A stretch of DNA of 52,313 bases. Source: Tissierellia bacterium (lineage in GTDB: Bacteria > Bacillota > Clostridia > Tissierellales > Sedimentibacteraceae). Where the stretch lies: positions 1-52,313 of the forward strand of contig JAAYRW010000017.1 in the NCBI GenBank assembly GCA_012518555.1, given 5' to 3'. The notes beneath the pieces were generated by a model. That model was given only the letters and a program-made list of their open reading frames with translations, had not been told where the DNA came from and did no database searches. Below, one piece after another: positions 1-8,145 of the stretch. Position numbers and translations under genes: made by a program. Numbering within the stretch: the first letter of the stretch is position 1; every line of letters begins with the position of its first letter.

Positions 1-75
1 CTTATGACAGTTGTTTCATTAGTATTCGGACCTTTATTGGCTGAATATGGTGGAGTATTACTTGGCTTATTTTAA
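1..75 (+). CDS. C-terminal end of a membrane protein (partial)
   Basis: Only the last 24 codons lie in the window, read in frame from base 1 to the TAA at 73-75. The residues are almost all hydrophobic, with a Gly-Pro and a Gly-Gly, which fits the last transmembrane helix of a transporter or other polytopic membrane protein. The family cannot be told from this fragment. A good intrinsic terminator follows 15 bases downstream, so it ends its own transcription unit. Confidence 0.6.
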   Translation, partial: LMTVVSLVFGPLLAEYGGVLLGLF

Positions 76-89
76 AATTTAATTTTTAA

Positions 90-115
90 AGACTTCTCTC
101 TGAGAAGTCTTTTTT
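90..115 (+). terminator. Intrinsic terminator after the first partial gene
   Basis: Nine-base stem AGACTTCTC / GAGAAGTCT with a 3-base loop, running straight into a T tract. It separates the partial membrane protein gene from the hydrolase-murF-ddl-rnr unit. Confidence 0.9.
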
Positions 116-116
116 C

Positions 117-145
117 TTGCGGATGTATTCTATAGATGGTATAAT
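117..145 (+). promoter_or_regulatory. Sigma-A promoter of the hydrolase-murF-ddl-rnr unit
   Basis: TTGCGG at 117-122, a 17-base spacer and TATAAT at 140-145 preceded by TG (extended -10). Transcription would start near 152, leaving a leader of about 105 bases before the hydrolase start at 259. The leader has no riboswitch class I recognise. Confidence 0.7.
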
Positions 146-258
146 CATTTCTATAAATTGACATATAATAGTAGTAGGGATATTTAGGTGAAAGAGACCG
201 GACAGGATCCTTCGCTATGATCAGGAAAACAAGATGGAGCAATAAGAGAGGATAGCAT

Positions 259-1026
259 ATGTATATTAATATTGACGGTATAAATATTAACTATATAGAT
301 GAAGGAGAAGGAGAGACTGTACTCTTACTTCATGGATGGGGCGGTAGCATACAGACTATGATGCCTATTCATAATATACTAATCGATAAATTCCGAGTTG
401 TAACATTGGATTTACCTGGCTTTGGTAAAAGTGATAAACCAAAACTCCCATGGGATTCTTATGATTATGGGCTATGTATATACAAATTTATTAAAAAATT
501 GAATTTAAAAGACTTAATATTGTTTGGTCATTCCCACGGTGGAAGAATTTCAATAGTTTTAGCAAGTAAATACGATCTTGTTAAAAAACTTATTCTTATT
601 AACAGTGCTGGTATTATTCCAAAAAGACCTCTAAAATATTACATAAAGGTATATTCCTTTAAATTAATAAAGAAAGTTTATTTATTGCTGCCCGGAAAAA
701 ATAAAGAAGAAAAACTTCAAAGATTATATAAAAAATTTGGTTCTCAGGATTATAGAGACTCTGAAGGAATTATGCGTCAAACTATGGTTAAGGTAATAAA
801 TGATAACTTGTCCAATTTGTTGCCTCTTATTAAAGTTCCAACCTTGCTAATATGGGGGGAAAATGATGAAGATACACCTGTTTACATGGGTGAAATAATG
901 GAAAAGCTAATTCCAGACAGTGGACTTGTTGTTTTAAAGGGAGCCGGTCACTATTCATATATTGACGGCTATGAAAGGTTTAGAAGGATTGTAAATGTTT
1001 TTTTAAAAGATGAAAGTGGAGAGTGA
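259..1026 (+). CDS. Alpha/beta hydrolase-fold protein
   Basis: A 255-residue single-domain alpha/beta hydrolase, probably cytoplasmic. The oxyanion motif HGWGG lies at residues 25-29 and the nucleophile elbow GHSHGG puts the catalytic serine at 92. The aspartate at 203 (WGENDEDTP) and the histidine at 231 (GAGH) complete the triad, so the enzyme looks active. The start ATG follows GAGAGG. It is the first gene of a tight unit with a MurF-like ligase (3-base gap) and ddl, which suggests, as inference only, a job linked to cell wall precursors or acyl/peptide hydrolysis. The fold covers esterases, lipases, haloperoxidases and C-C hydrolases, so the substrate cannot be named. Confidence 0.85.
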   Translation: MYINIDGININYIDEGEGETVLLLHGWGGSIQTMMPIHNILIDKFRVVTLDLPGFGKSDKPKLPWDSYDYGLCIYKFIKKLNLKDLILFGHSHGGRISIVLASKYDLVKKLILINSAGIIPKRPLKYYIKVYSFKLIKKVYLLLPGKNKEEKLQRLYKKFGSQDYRDSEGIMRQTMVKVINDNLSNLLPLIKVPTLLIWGENDEDTPVYMGEIMEKLIPDSGLVVLKGAGHYSYIDGYERFRRIVNVFLKDESGE

Positions 1027-1029
1027 AAA

Positions 1030-2661
1030 ATGTATTTTATTATAATTTCATATCTAGTAGTTTGGTTTCTATTATGTGCTTTTAAATTAAAAAAGAGCCT
1101 GCACATAATACAATTAGAAGATTATAATAGCGAAAAGTTCATATCTTGGATGGAAGGTAATAGGGACAGACTCCATAGGAAAAACGATATTAGCTATATT
1201 TCTACCTTAGTGGTCTTTTCACTATTTTACATATTTATGGCTTTAGGAGAATTAATACTTGGTTATATATGGGTATATGTAGCTATGTCCCTTATAAACT
1301 TACTTATAAATATACGCTTAAAAGAAGAACAAAAAAAACCTTTAGTCTTTACCCCCAGAGCTAAAAGGTTGTACGGAATTTCTCTTTCCTTAGTTTTAAT
1401 TGATCTTCTCATAACATTCTTTATTGTTCATATTATTACCAAGGATGTATTAGCCTACCTTCCTGTATGGGCAGGAGTTTTAACAATTATTTATTACTTT
1501 TCTCCCTACTATATCTATGGAGCAAGCTATATTGCAAAACCAATTGAAAAAAATATAAATAAAAAATACTATGAAGCAGCTTTCCAAAAAATCAGAGATA
1601 CCAATATTAAATCTATAGGTATAACCGGCAGCTACGGTAAAACAAGCACTAAATTTATTTTAGCAACCATACTTAAAGAAAAATATAGTGTTTTAAATAC
1701 ACCTGAAAGTTATAATACCCCTATGGGAATAAGCAAGGTTATAAATAATCAGCTTAATGAGGATTATGATATTTTCATTGCCGAACTTGGTGCCACTAAA
1801 ATAGGAGATATTGATGAGGTGGCAAAGCTTACAAATCCGAAAATTGGAATAATTACATCTATAGGTCCTTGTCATTTAGAAAGCTTTAAATCTATTGACA
1901 ATATAGCTAGAACTAAGTATGAATTAATTGAAAACTTACCAACAGATGGAATAGCAATTTTTAACTATGATAATGACCAGGTAAAGAAGTTAGTAGATAA
2001 AACTTTTAAAGAAAAAATACTCTACGGAATAGAATCTATAGAAGAAGCTCATGTATTTGCAACAAATATAGATGTAGACAATACCGGTTCTTCCTTTTCT
2101 TTATGTATTAATAGTTTAGGAGTAGTTGATTGTAAAACTAAACTTTTAGGTCAACATAATATATTAAATATATTGGCGGCAGCTTCAGTTGCATCGGTTT
2201 TAGGAATGTCCTTAGAAGAAATAGCCAGGGGTATTTCAAAATTAGAAGCCGTAGAACATAGACTTCAGCTTATAGATCAAGGAACCGGAGTATTAGTTAT
2301 AGATGATGCCTTTAACTCTAATCCTGCTGGAGCAAAGGCTGCCTTAGATGTTTTAAATTCCTTTATAGATAGAAGGAAAATAATTGTAACTCCGGGAATG
2401 ATCGAATTAGGAGAAATCGAAGATCAATCAAATGAAGAATTTGGAGAAAATATAGCAGCAGTTTGTGATATTGCTATTTTAATAGGTAAGAAGAGAACTA
2501 TTCCTATTCAGAGGGGAATGAGAAAACATAATTTTAATGAAGATAATTTGTATGTGGTTAATTCATTAAATGAAGCTACCGAAATACTAAAGACCTTGAC
2601 AAGGGTTAAGGATGTTGTTCTTTTTGAAAATGATTTGCCTGACACATACGACGAAAAATAA
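1030..2661 (+). CDS. Membrane-anchored MurF-like Mur ligase
   Basis: A 543-residue protein of two parts. Residues 1-165 hold about five hydrophobic segments (near 2-20, 56-75, 78-96, 115-135 and 142-160), absent from ordinary soluble MurF. From about 190 a full Mur ligase follows: the ATP loop GSYGKTST at 200-207, the MurF-like YNTPMGIS at 229-235, AELGA at 251-255, the HNILN segment at 376-380, and DDAFNSNP at 425-432 in the C-terminal domain. MurF adds D-Ala-D-Ala to the UDP-MurNAc tripeptide. The next gene is the D-Ala-D-Ala ligase, so this is probably a membrane-tethered MurF or a paralogue acting on a related precursor. It starts 3 bases after the hydrolase and ends 15 bases before ddl. 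Confidence 0.85.
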   Translation: MYFIIISYLVVWFLLCAFKLKKSLHIIQLEDYNSEKFISWMEGNRDRLHRKNDISYISTLVVFSLFYIFMALGELILGYIWVYVAMSLINLLINIRLKEEQKKPLVFTPRAKRLYGISLSLVLIDLLITFFIVHIITKDVLAYLPVWAGVLTIIYYFSPYYIYGASYIAKPIEKNINKKYYEAAFQKIRDTNIKSIGITGSYGKTSTKFILATILKEKYSVLNTPESYNTPMGISKVINNQLNEDYDIFIAELGATKIGDIDEVAKLTNPKIGIITSIGPCHLESFKSIDNIARTKYELIENLPTDGIAIFNYDNDQVKKLVDKTFKEKILYGIESIEEAHVFATNIDVDNTGSSFSLCINSLGVVDCKTKLLGQHNILNILAAASVASVLGMSLEEIARGISKLEAVEHRLQLIDQGTGVLVIDDAFNSNPAGAKAALDVLNSFIDRRKIIVTPGMIELGEIEDQSNEEFGENIAAVCDIAILIGKKRTIPIQRGMRKHNFNEDNLYVVNSLNEATEILKTLTRVKDVVLFENDLPDTYDEK

Positions 2662-2676
2662 ATTTTTGGAGGATAT

Positions 2677-3831
2677 ATGAAAAATATAGCTATTATTATT
2701 GGCGGAAAATCTGTTGAACATGAAGTTTCAATAATAACAGGTATGCAAGTTTTTGACAATATTGATAAAGATATTTATGAACCCAAGATAATTTATATTC
2801 AAAAAGATGGCAAATGGCTAGTTGGAAACAGTCTTGAAGATATAAACAATTATAAAACAAAAGATTTTAAAGATACATATGAGGTGCTGCCAGGATTTAG
2901 AGATAGTAAATTAATACTCTATCCTCATCCGGAAATTCAAAGGGGGTTTTTCGGCAAGAAATATCCTACCCAGGAAGTAGATATGGTATTTCTTGCCCTT
3001 CACGGTACAAATGTTGAAGATGGAGCACTGCAAGGGCTCTTCCAAATGAATGATGTTCCTTTTACCTTCGGTTCAGTAGTAAGTTCTGCTGTAGGAATGG
3101 ATAAAGTAATTATGAAAAAAGTTTTTGAAAGTAACAAACTGCCTATAGTAGACTATATATGGTTTTATAGAAGCAGCTTTGAAGAAGAAAAAGATAAAAT
3201 AATAAAAGAAGCAGAAAATATAGGCTACCCTTTAATCGTAAAGCCTGCTAATTTAGGTTCAAGTGTTGGAATTAGTAAGGCTAATAACTTAGATGAACTA
3301 CTGTTTGCCGTAGAAGTAGCCATGTCCTACGACAGAAAAATAATTGTGGAGAAATGCATTGAAAATGTTAGGGAAATCAATTGTGCCGTTATGGGCTATG
3401 AAAACAAGCTTGAAACATCCCTTTGTGAAGAACCGGTTGGATGGAAAGAATTCTTGACATATGAAGATAAATATATGGGAAATAATAAAGCTTCTACTGA
3501 ATCTAAACGTCGCATACCGGCAAATATAGATGAAGAAATTGAAAGAAAAATAATAAAATATGCTAAGGAAAGCTTTAAATCGATAGATTGTTGCGGTAAT
3601 GCAAGAATAGATTTCCTTCTTGATGGCAACAATATATTCGTAAATGAAATTAACACAATTCCCGGATCCATAGCATTTTACCTGTGGGAAGGCAAGGAAA
3701 TATCTTTTAAAGAATTGATAAATAAAATTATAGAGCTGGCAGAAATACAGTATAAACAAAGAAAAAATAACATTATTTCCTACGATATAGACCTATTAAA
3801 TAGAATAGGGGATCAAGGAAAAGTAAAATAA
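2677..3831 (+). CDS. ddl: D-alanine--D-alanine ligase
   Basis: ATP-grasp ligase that makes the D-Ala-D-Ala dipeptide for peptidoglycan. At 384 residues it has the length of the DdlA subgroup. The N-terminal GGKSVEHEVS (residues 9-18) carries the catalytic Glu14, and GSSVGIS at 194-200 carries the conserved serine. YEDKY at 262-266 has the tyrosine that marks D-Ala rather than D-Lac or D-Ser specificity, so nothing suggests a vancomycin-resistance type ligase. NEINTIPGS near the C terminus is the metal and substrate loop. Its start follows TTTGGAGG. Product and substrate logic fit the MurF-like ligase directly upstream. Confidence 0.95.
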   Translation: MKNIAIIIGGKSVEHEVSIITGMQVFDNIDKDIYEPKIIYIQKDGKWLVGNSLEDINNYKTKDFKDTYEVLPGFRDSKLILYPHPEIQRGFFGKKYPTQEVDMVFLALHGTNVEDGALQGLFQMNDVPFTFGSVVSSAVGMDKVIMKKVFESNKLPIVDYIWFYRSSFEEEKDKIIKEAENIGYPLIVKPANLGSSVGISKANNLDELLFAVEVAMSYDRKIIVEKCIENVREINCAVMGYENKLETSLCEEPVGWKEFLTYEDKYMGNNKASTESKRRIPANIDEEIERKIIKYAKESFKSIDCCGNARIDFLLDGNNIFVNEINTIPGSIAFYLWEGKEISFKELINKIIELAEIQYKQRKNNIISYDIDLLNRIGDQGKVK

Positions 3832-3876
3832 AGAGCAAGAAAACTTTTAGCAGATTAAATTACGAGGAGAAATTAT

Positions 3877-5988
3877 ATGAACTTTAAAGATAAATTACTG
3901 TCCTTTATGAAGGAAGAAGCTTATAAGCCTTTAACCTTTAATGAACTTCTTAAGGTTTTAGAAGTTGAAGGAAAAATGAAAAAGGCCTTATTAATAGCAT
4001 TAAATGAACTTGAAGATGAAGGAAAAATAATATTCACCAGGACTAAAAGATACGGTATACCGGAAAAAATGAATTTAGTAACGGGTACATTAGAAGGACA
4101 TCAAAAAGGATATGCCTTTTTAATAGCTGATGATAAAAACTTAAAAGACCTTTTTATTTCTCCGGTAGATATGAATGGAGCTATGCATGGAGATCGTGTA
4201 ATAGTAAGGCCTATGAAGGTTTCTGATGATAGCAAAAGTCCCGAAGGCAAAGTAATAAGAATTATAGAAAGAGCAAATCGCTATGTTATAGGAACATTCC
4301 AAAAAAGTAAGTATTTCGGATTTGTGATGCCAGACGATAAAAGAATAGCTTTTGATATATTTGTTCCCAAAGAAGAGTTTAACAATGCTCAGGCCAACAA
4401 CAAAGTATCTGTTAAAATTACTGAGTGGCCAGATAAAAGAAAAAATCCGGAAGGCAAGATAGTTGAGGTAATTGGGGATATAGAGGATACGAAAACCCAT
4501 ATTGAGGCAGTGCTTTTAGCTCATAAAATAAGACAGCTATTTCCCCAAGATGTGATAAAAGAAGCTAAAAGGGTATCAGAAGAAGGAATAGATGAGCAAG
4601 AATATAAAAGTCGAAAAGATTTAAGACATCTTCCTATAATAACTATTGACGGCAGTGATGCAAAAGACTTAGACGATGCAATTTATGCTGAAAAAATTAA
4701 TGATAAAGAATATAAATTAGGTGTCCATATTGCAGATGTAACCCACTATGTTAAAGAAGATAAAAAATTAGATAAAGAGGCTTTAAAAAGAGCTACTAGT
4801 ATATATTTATCAGACCGGGTAATACCTATGCTTCCAAAGGAATTATCAAATGGTGTGTGTAGTTTAAATCCAGGAGAAGATAAACTTGCACTTTCTGTTG
4901 AAATGATAATTAATTCAGAAGGCAAAGTAATTGATTATACTATATTTGAAAGTATTGTAAAGAGCCACTATAGAATGACTTATTCAGAGGTTACGGAGAT
5001 AATTGAAAACAATAAGGAAGAACTTATACAAAAATATAAAGAAATAGTAGCAATGCTTAAAACTATGGAAGAATTAAGTTTAATTTTACGAAAGAAGAGA
5101 GATTTAAGAGGTGCTATTGATTTTGAATTTCCCGAAAGAAAAATAATAACCGATGAAAGCGGCAAGGCTATAGATGTTAGAAAATACGAACGAAAAACTT
5201 CAAATAAAATAATAGAAGAATTTATGTTGGTGTGTAACGAAACAGTGGCAGAGCATTATTATTGGCTTAATATGCCCTTTGTTTATAGAATTCACGAAGA
5301 TCCTGATGAAGAAAAGATCTATGAGTTTAGTAAATTTATCCATAACTTAGGTTACACTTTAAAGGGTAATGATGTACATCCAAGGGAATTACAACAACTT
5401 CTATTAAAAATTAAAAACACAAAAGAAGAATCTGTAATTAACAATATGATGTTAAGATCCCTTAAAAAAGCAATATATTCACCGGATTCTTCAGAACACT
5501 TTGGTCTTGCTGCTCAGTATTACTGTCATTTCACATCTCCTATTAGAAGATACCCTGATCTACAGATACATCGTATTATTAAAGGGCAGTTAAAGGGGAA
5601 ATTTTCTGAGAAGGAATTGGAAAAACTTTTCCAACGTACAGCAACTGTTGCCGACCAATCATCCAAAATGGAGAGAATTGCAGACGAAGTTGAAAGAGCT
5701 ACGGACAAAATAAAAATTGCTGAATACATGGTTGACAAAGTAGGTGAAAAGTACGAAGGAGTAATTTCAGGGGTAACTAGTTTTGGAATATTTGTTGAGT
5801 TAGATAACAGCGTAGAAGGACTTGTACATATTTCAAACATGGTTGATGATTACTATATTTATGATAATGAGAAAAAGGAATTGTTTGGTCAAGGGAGTAA
5901 GAGAGTATTTAAAATAGGTGATACTGTAAAAATCAAGGTTTCTAATGTTAGTATAGCAAAAGCTGAGATTGATTTCGAATTAATTTGA
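3877..5988 (+). CDS. rnr: Ribonuclease R
   Basis: A 703-residue 3'-5' hydrolytic exoribonuclease of the RNase II/R family, able to degrade structured RNA. Order of parts: an N-terminal helical region (1-60), two cold-shock-like OB domains (about 68-200), the RNB catalytic domain (about 245-580) with the acidic metal cluster DGSDAKDLDD at 258-267, and a C-terminal S1 domain (about 625-703). RNase R partners with tmRNA-SmpB in degrading non-stop mRNAs, and ssrA lies directly downstream. The usual smpB gene between the two is missing here and lies at 17757. The stop codon overlaps the -35 box of the ssrA promoter. Confidence 0.97.
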   Translation: MNFKDKLLSFMKEEAYKPLTFNELLKVLEVEGKMKKALLIALNELEDEGKIIFTRTKRYGIPEKMNLVTGTLEGHQKGYAFLIADDKNLKDLFISPVDMNGAMHGDRVIVRPMKVSDDSKSPEGKVIRIIERANRYVIGTFQKSKYFGFVMPDDKRIAFDIFVPKEEFNNAQANNKVSVKITEWPDKRKNPEGKIVEVIGDIEDTKTHIEAVLLAHKIRQLFPQDVIKEAKRVSEEGIDEQEYKSRKDLRHLPIITIDGSDAKDLDDAIYAEKINDKEYKLGVHIADVTHYVKEDKKLDKEALKRATSIYLSDRVIPMLPKELSNGVCSLNPGEDKLALSVEMIINSEGKVIDYTIFESIVKSHYRMTYSEVTEIIENNKEELIQKYKEIVAMLKTMEELSLILRKKRDLRGAIDFEFPERKIITDESGKAIDVRKYERKTSNKIIEEFMLVCNETVAEHYYWLNMPFVYRIHEDPDEEKIYEFSKFIHNLGYTLKGNDVHPRELQQLLLKIKNTKEESVINNMMLRSLKKAIYSPDSSEHFGLAAQYYCHFTSPIRRYPDLQIHRIIKGQLKGKFSEKELEKLFQRTATVADQSSKMERIADEVERATDKIKIAEYMVDKVGEKYEGVISGVTSFGIFVELDNSVEGLVHISNMVDDYYIYDNEKKELFGQGSKRVFKIGDTVKIKVSNVSIAKAEIDFELI

Positions 5989-6013
5989 TATTATTTTTTA
6001 GTTATGCTATAAT
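5985..6013 (+). promoter_or_regulatory. Strong sigma-A promoter of ssrA, overlapping the rnr stop codon
   Basis: TTGATA at 5985-5990, a 17-base spacer and TATAAT at 6008-6013 in an extended -10 context (TGCTATAAT). The -35 box contains the TGA stop of rnr. Transcription from about 6020 gives an 80-base precursor leader before the mature tmRNA 5' end. Confidence 0.85.
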
Positions 6014-6099
6014 TAATTTAGAAAGACAGATTAAGGTTTGTTTAAGCTAAATCCTTTATTATAATAACAGAGGTAATCATTAAACAAGCCCTTTATTTA

Positions 6100-6451
6100 G
6101 GGGGCGAAAATGGTTTCGACGGGGATATAGAAGGAAGATAAGCGAGTCGTTGTCGCCAAACAACGTAAAAAGTGGCAAACTAAATATAAACGCAAACGAA
6201 GATAATTTAGCATACGCTGCTTAATTGCAGCTGCTTGTTCCGCTTAACCGACCTGTAGGTTAAACTGGAGCATCATTTAAATCAGGGAACTGTCTAAGGG
6301 CTTCTTCGACCTTAGATGGAACAATAGAAGATAGCAAGGATTGCAGCTTGGGCATAGGCGGCAGTCTAAGCGAATTAAAAAGTATGTCCTGCACTCGGAG
6401 AAAGTCTTGTGGAAATATTTTCGGACGTGGGTTCGACTCCCACCGCCTCCA
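6100..6451 (+). ncRNA. ssrA: Transfer-messenger RNA (tmRNA, ssrA)
   Basis: One-piece tmRNA that rescues stalled ribosomes with SmpB. The mature 5' end GGGGGCG (6100-6106) pairs with CGCCTCC at 6444-6450, leaving discriminator A6451. The CCA end is not encoded. The T arm GTGGGTTCGACTCCCAC is at 6427-6443, and the 5' part has the typical GAAAATGGTTTCGACGGGG. The tag frame is 6192-6224: resume codon GCA, then AAC GAA GAT AAT TTA GCA TAC GCT GCT and TAA, giving tag ANEDNLAYAA after the charged alanine. The tag ends in YAA where LAA, VAA or IAA is more usual. Confidence 0.97.
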
Positions 6452-6499
6452 TATTACAGTCATAAATGCTGTAAGTTATCTATGAACGGAGAGATATAG

Positions 6500-7201
6500 A
6501 TGTTTTATCCATACGGTTTATTTTATGATTCATCCATGCTTATTTTGATACCAGCTATTTTACTTACTTTGTACGCTCAGGCAAAAGTAAAATCTAATTT
6601 CGAAAAATATTTAAGAGTTCCAACAAGAAAAGGTTATACTGGAGCACAAATTGCCAGAATGCTTTTAGACCAGAATGGTTTAAGGGATATACCTATTGAA
6701 ATGGCTAGAGGGCAATTAACTGATCACTATGATCCTACAAAGCGTGTTCTACGACTATCTGGAGAAGTATATCAGGGAAGTTCTGTAGCTGCTGTAAGTG
6801 TAGCAGCCCATGAGGTAGGTCATGCCATACAACATGCAAATAAATATATTCCATTAACTTTCAGAAATGCAGTATTTCCCATTGCAAGATTCGGCTCATC
6901 TGCTGCTTGGGGCTTTATAATGATAGGCTTATTAGTACCTCATTTAGGAGCTTTAATGGATATAGGTATATTGTTATTTGCAGCTGCTGTTTTATTTCAG
7001 CTTGTAACTCTTCCCGTAGAGTTTAATGCAAGTAGTAGGGCTTTAGAATTATTAGATAATAATGGATTTATTTATAGTAATGAAGAAAAAAAAGGAGCAC
7101 AGAATGTACTAGGTGCAGCGGCCCTAACTTACGTAGCAGCCATGGCAAGTGGAATAGCTCAGCTAATGAGACTGATTCTTATTAGAAATAGAAGAAGATA
7201 A
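6500..7201 (+). CDS. YugP-type neutral zinc metallopeptidase, membrane-bound
   Basis: A 233-residue member of the zinc-dependent neutral metallopeptidase family of B. subtilis YugP. A transmembrane segment lies at about 10-28. HEVGH at 104-108 is the zinc and catalytic motif. Two hydrophobic segments follow (about 122-146 and 150-172), then EFNAS near 174-178, which probably supplies the third metal ligand, and a last hydrophobic stretch near 200-225. The active site probably sits at the membrane. The biological substrate is not established for the family. The gene starts about 50 bases after tmRNA and has its own terminator, so it may be read from the ssrA promoter. Confidence 0.9.
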   Translation: MFYPYGLFYDSSMLILIPAILLTLYAQAKVKSNFEKYLRVPTRKGYTGAQIARMLLDQNGLRDIPIEMARGQLTDHYDPTKRVLRLSGEVYQGSSVAAVSVAAHEVGHAIQHANKYIPLTFRNAVFPIARFGSSAAWGFIMIGLLVPHLGALMDIGILLFAAAVLFQLVTLPVEFNASSRALELLDNNGFIYSNEEKKGAQNVLGAAALTYVAAMASGIAQLMRLILIRNRRR

Positions 7202-7216
7202 ATATTTAAGTAATTT

Positions 7217-7239
7217 AGTCCTCAATAAGAGGACTTTTT
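7217..7239 (+). terminator. Intrinsic terminator after the YugP-type gene
   Basis: Seven-base stem AGTCCTC / GAGGACT with a 5-base loop followed by five T residues. Confidence 0.9.
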
Positions 7240-7277
7240 GATTATAGGAATAACTTTCCGGTCAAATTTTTTTATGC

Positions 7278-7306
7278 TCGACAGTCTTTTCAACTTATGG
7301 TAAAAT
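7278..7306 (+). promoter_or_regulatory. Sigma-A promoter of the purC-like gene
   Basis: TCGACA at 7278-7283, 17-base spacer, TAAAAT at 7301-7306. The remaining leader is only about 23 bases, so no riboswitch fits between promoter and start. Confidence 0.65.
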
Positions 7307-7335
7307 ATTTACAATAAATATTCAGGAGAGTAAGA

Positions 7336-8019
7336 ATGAAAACAATATATAGGGGAAAAACAAAGGATGTACTTAAGGATGACCAAGCTAGGTATTTATT
7401 GTTCAAAGATGATGTAACTGGAGAAAATGGTACTTTTGATCCTGGTTCCAATACTGTTGGTGGAAGTGTTGAAGGAAAGGGAAGAATCGGTCTTATAATT
7501 TCAAAGTATTTTTTTGAATTGTTGGAAGATAACGGTATACCTACTCATTATCTTGGAGCTACTATCGATAAAAATTTAATGCAGGTAAGAAATTTAAATA
7601 TACCTAAGTTAGAATTTGTATTGCGTTATTTTACAGCAGGAAGTATGTGTCGAAGATTTAATTTAGAAGAAGGAATACCCTTCGACCCTCCATATCTTGA
7701 GGTAACCTTGAAAGATGATGAACAGGGAGACCCTCTTATTAGCGAAAGACTATGTATTATGAAAGGTCTTTTAGTTGAAGGACAGTATGATGAGGCTTTA
7801 AGAATTTTAATAAAAGTCGGTGAAGTTTTAAAAAAAGAACTAGCCAAAATGGACCTTACTTTAATTGATTTTAAAATAGAAGTAGGATTTGACGAAAATA
7901 ATAAAATATATGTGGTAGATGAAATTACTCCCGATATTTGGCGTGTTCGCGATAAAAACGGCAATATCCCTAACCAAGTAGATAGTGCCAACACTATCTT
8001 AGAAAAAATAAGAAAGTAA
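7336..8019 (+). CDS. purC: SAICAR synthetase-like protein (PurC family)
   Basis: A 227-residue protein of the SAICAR synthetase fold, whose known members join aspartate to CAIR in purine synthesis using ATP. Family signs are the N-terminal YRGKTKDV, GKGRIGLIIS near 48-57, the RYFTAGS motif in the middle, IDFKIEVG near 181-188, and DEITPDIWRVRD near 195-206. The last reads differently from the usual ISPDTCRLWD, keeping the Pro, Asp and Arg. The N-terminal part also carries extra residues where canonical PurC has a short DxxTAFNG loop. The gene stands alone with its own promoter and terminator and no other pur genes nearby. It may be the purine enzyme or a paralogue with a shifted role. Confidence 0.75.
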   Translation: MKTIYRGKTKDVLKDDQARYLLFKDDVTGENGTFDPGSNTVGGSVEGKGRIGLIISKYFFELLEDNGIPTHYLGATIDKNLMQVRNLNIPKLEFVLRYFTAGSMCRRFNLEEGIPFDPPYLEVTLKDDEQGDPLISERLCIMKGLLVEGQYDEALRILIKVGEVLKKELAKMDLTLIDFKIEVGFDENNKIYVVDEITPDIWRVRDKNGNIPNQVDSANTILEKIRK

Positions 8020-8037
8020 TAGCTTGCAGTTAAAATT

Positions 8038-8062
8038 GTCCTCCTAATTGAGGACTTTTTTA
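8038..8062 (+). terminator. Intrinsic terminator after the purC-like gene
   Basis: GTCCTC / GAGGAC stem with a 6-base loop and a T-rich tail. It isolates the gene from the chemotaxis receptor downstream. Confidence 0.85.
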
Positions 8063-8077
8063 TTTATTAGTTTTAAT

Positions 8078-8103
8078 TAATTTTTGATTAATATTGCCGA
8101 TAT
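8078..8103 (+). promoter_or_regulatory. Sigma-D (FliA-type) promoter of the chemotaxis receptor
   Basis: GCCGATAT at 8096-8103 matches the -10 element of flagellar sigma factor promoters exactly, with a TAAT at 8078-8081, 14 bases upstream, in the place of the TAAA -35 element. No good sigma-A promoter is seen in the gap. Transcription would start near 8110, about 20 bases before the AAGGAG ribosome binding site at 8131-8136. Confidence 0.7.
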
Positions 8104-8145
8104 ATTAGTGGTGAAAATATTTATGGCATGAAGGAGAAAATAGTT

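Noticed and set aside
2677..3831. Vancomycin-resistance type (D-Lac or D-Ser) ligase
   Set aside because: The specificity tyrosine in YEDKY is present, which marks a D-Ala-D-Ala ligase.
3298..4500. Long minus-strand open frames opposite ddl and rnr
   Set aside because: No ribosome sites, low-complexity Phe/Ile/Tyr-rich products, and they lie wholly over strongly conserved genes.
6260..6463. Minus-strand reading frame with the string RRWESNPRP over the tmRNA 3' end
   Set aside because: This is the well-known false protein made by translating the T arm region of tRNA/tmRNA genes backwards.
7307..7335. Purine or ZTP riboswitch before the purC-like gene
   Set aside because: Only about 23 bases separate the likely transcript start and the ATG region, too few for any such switch.
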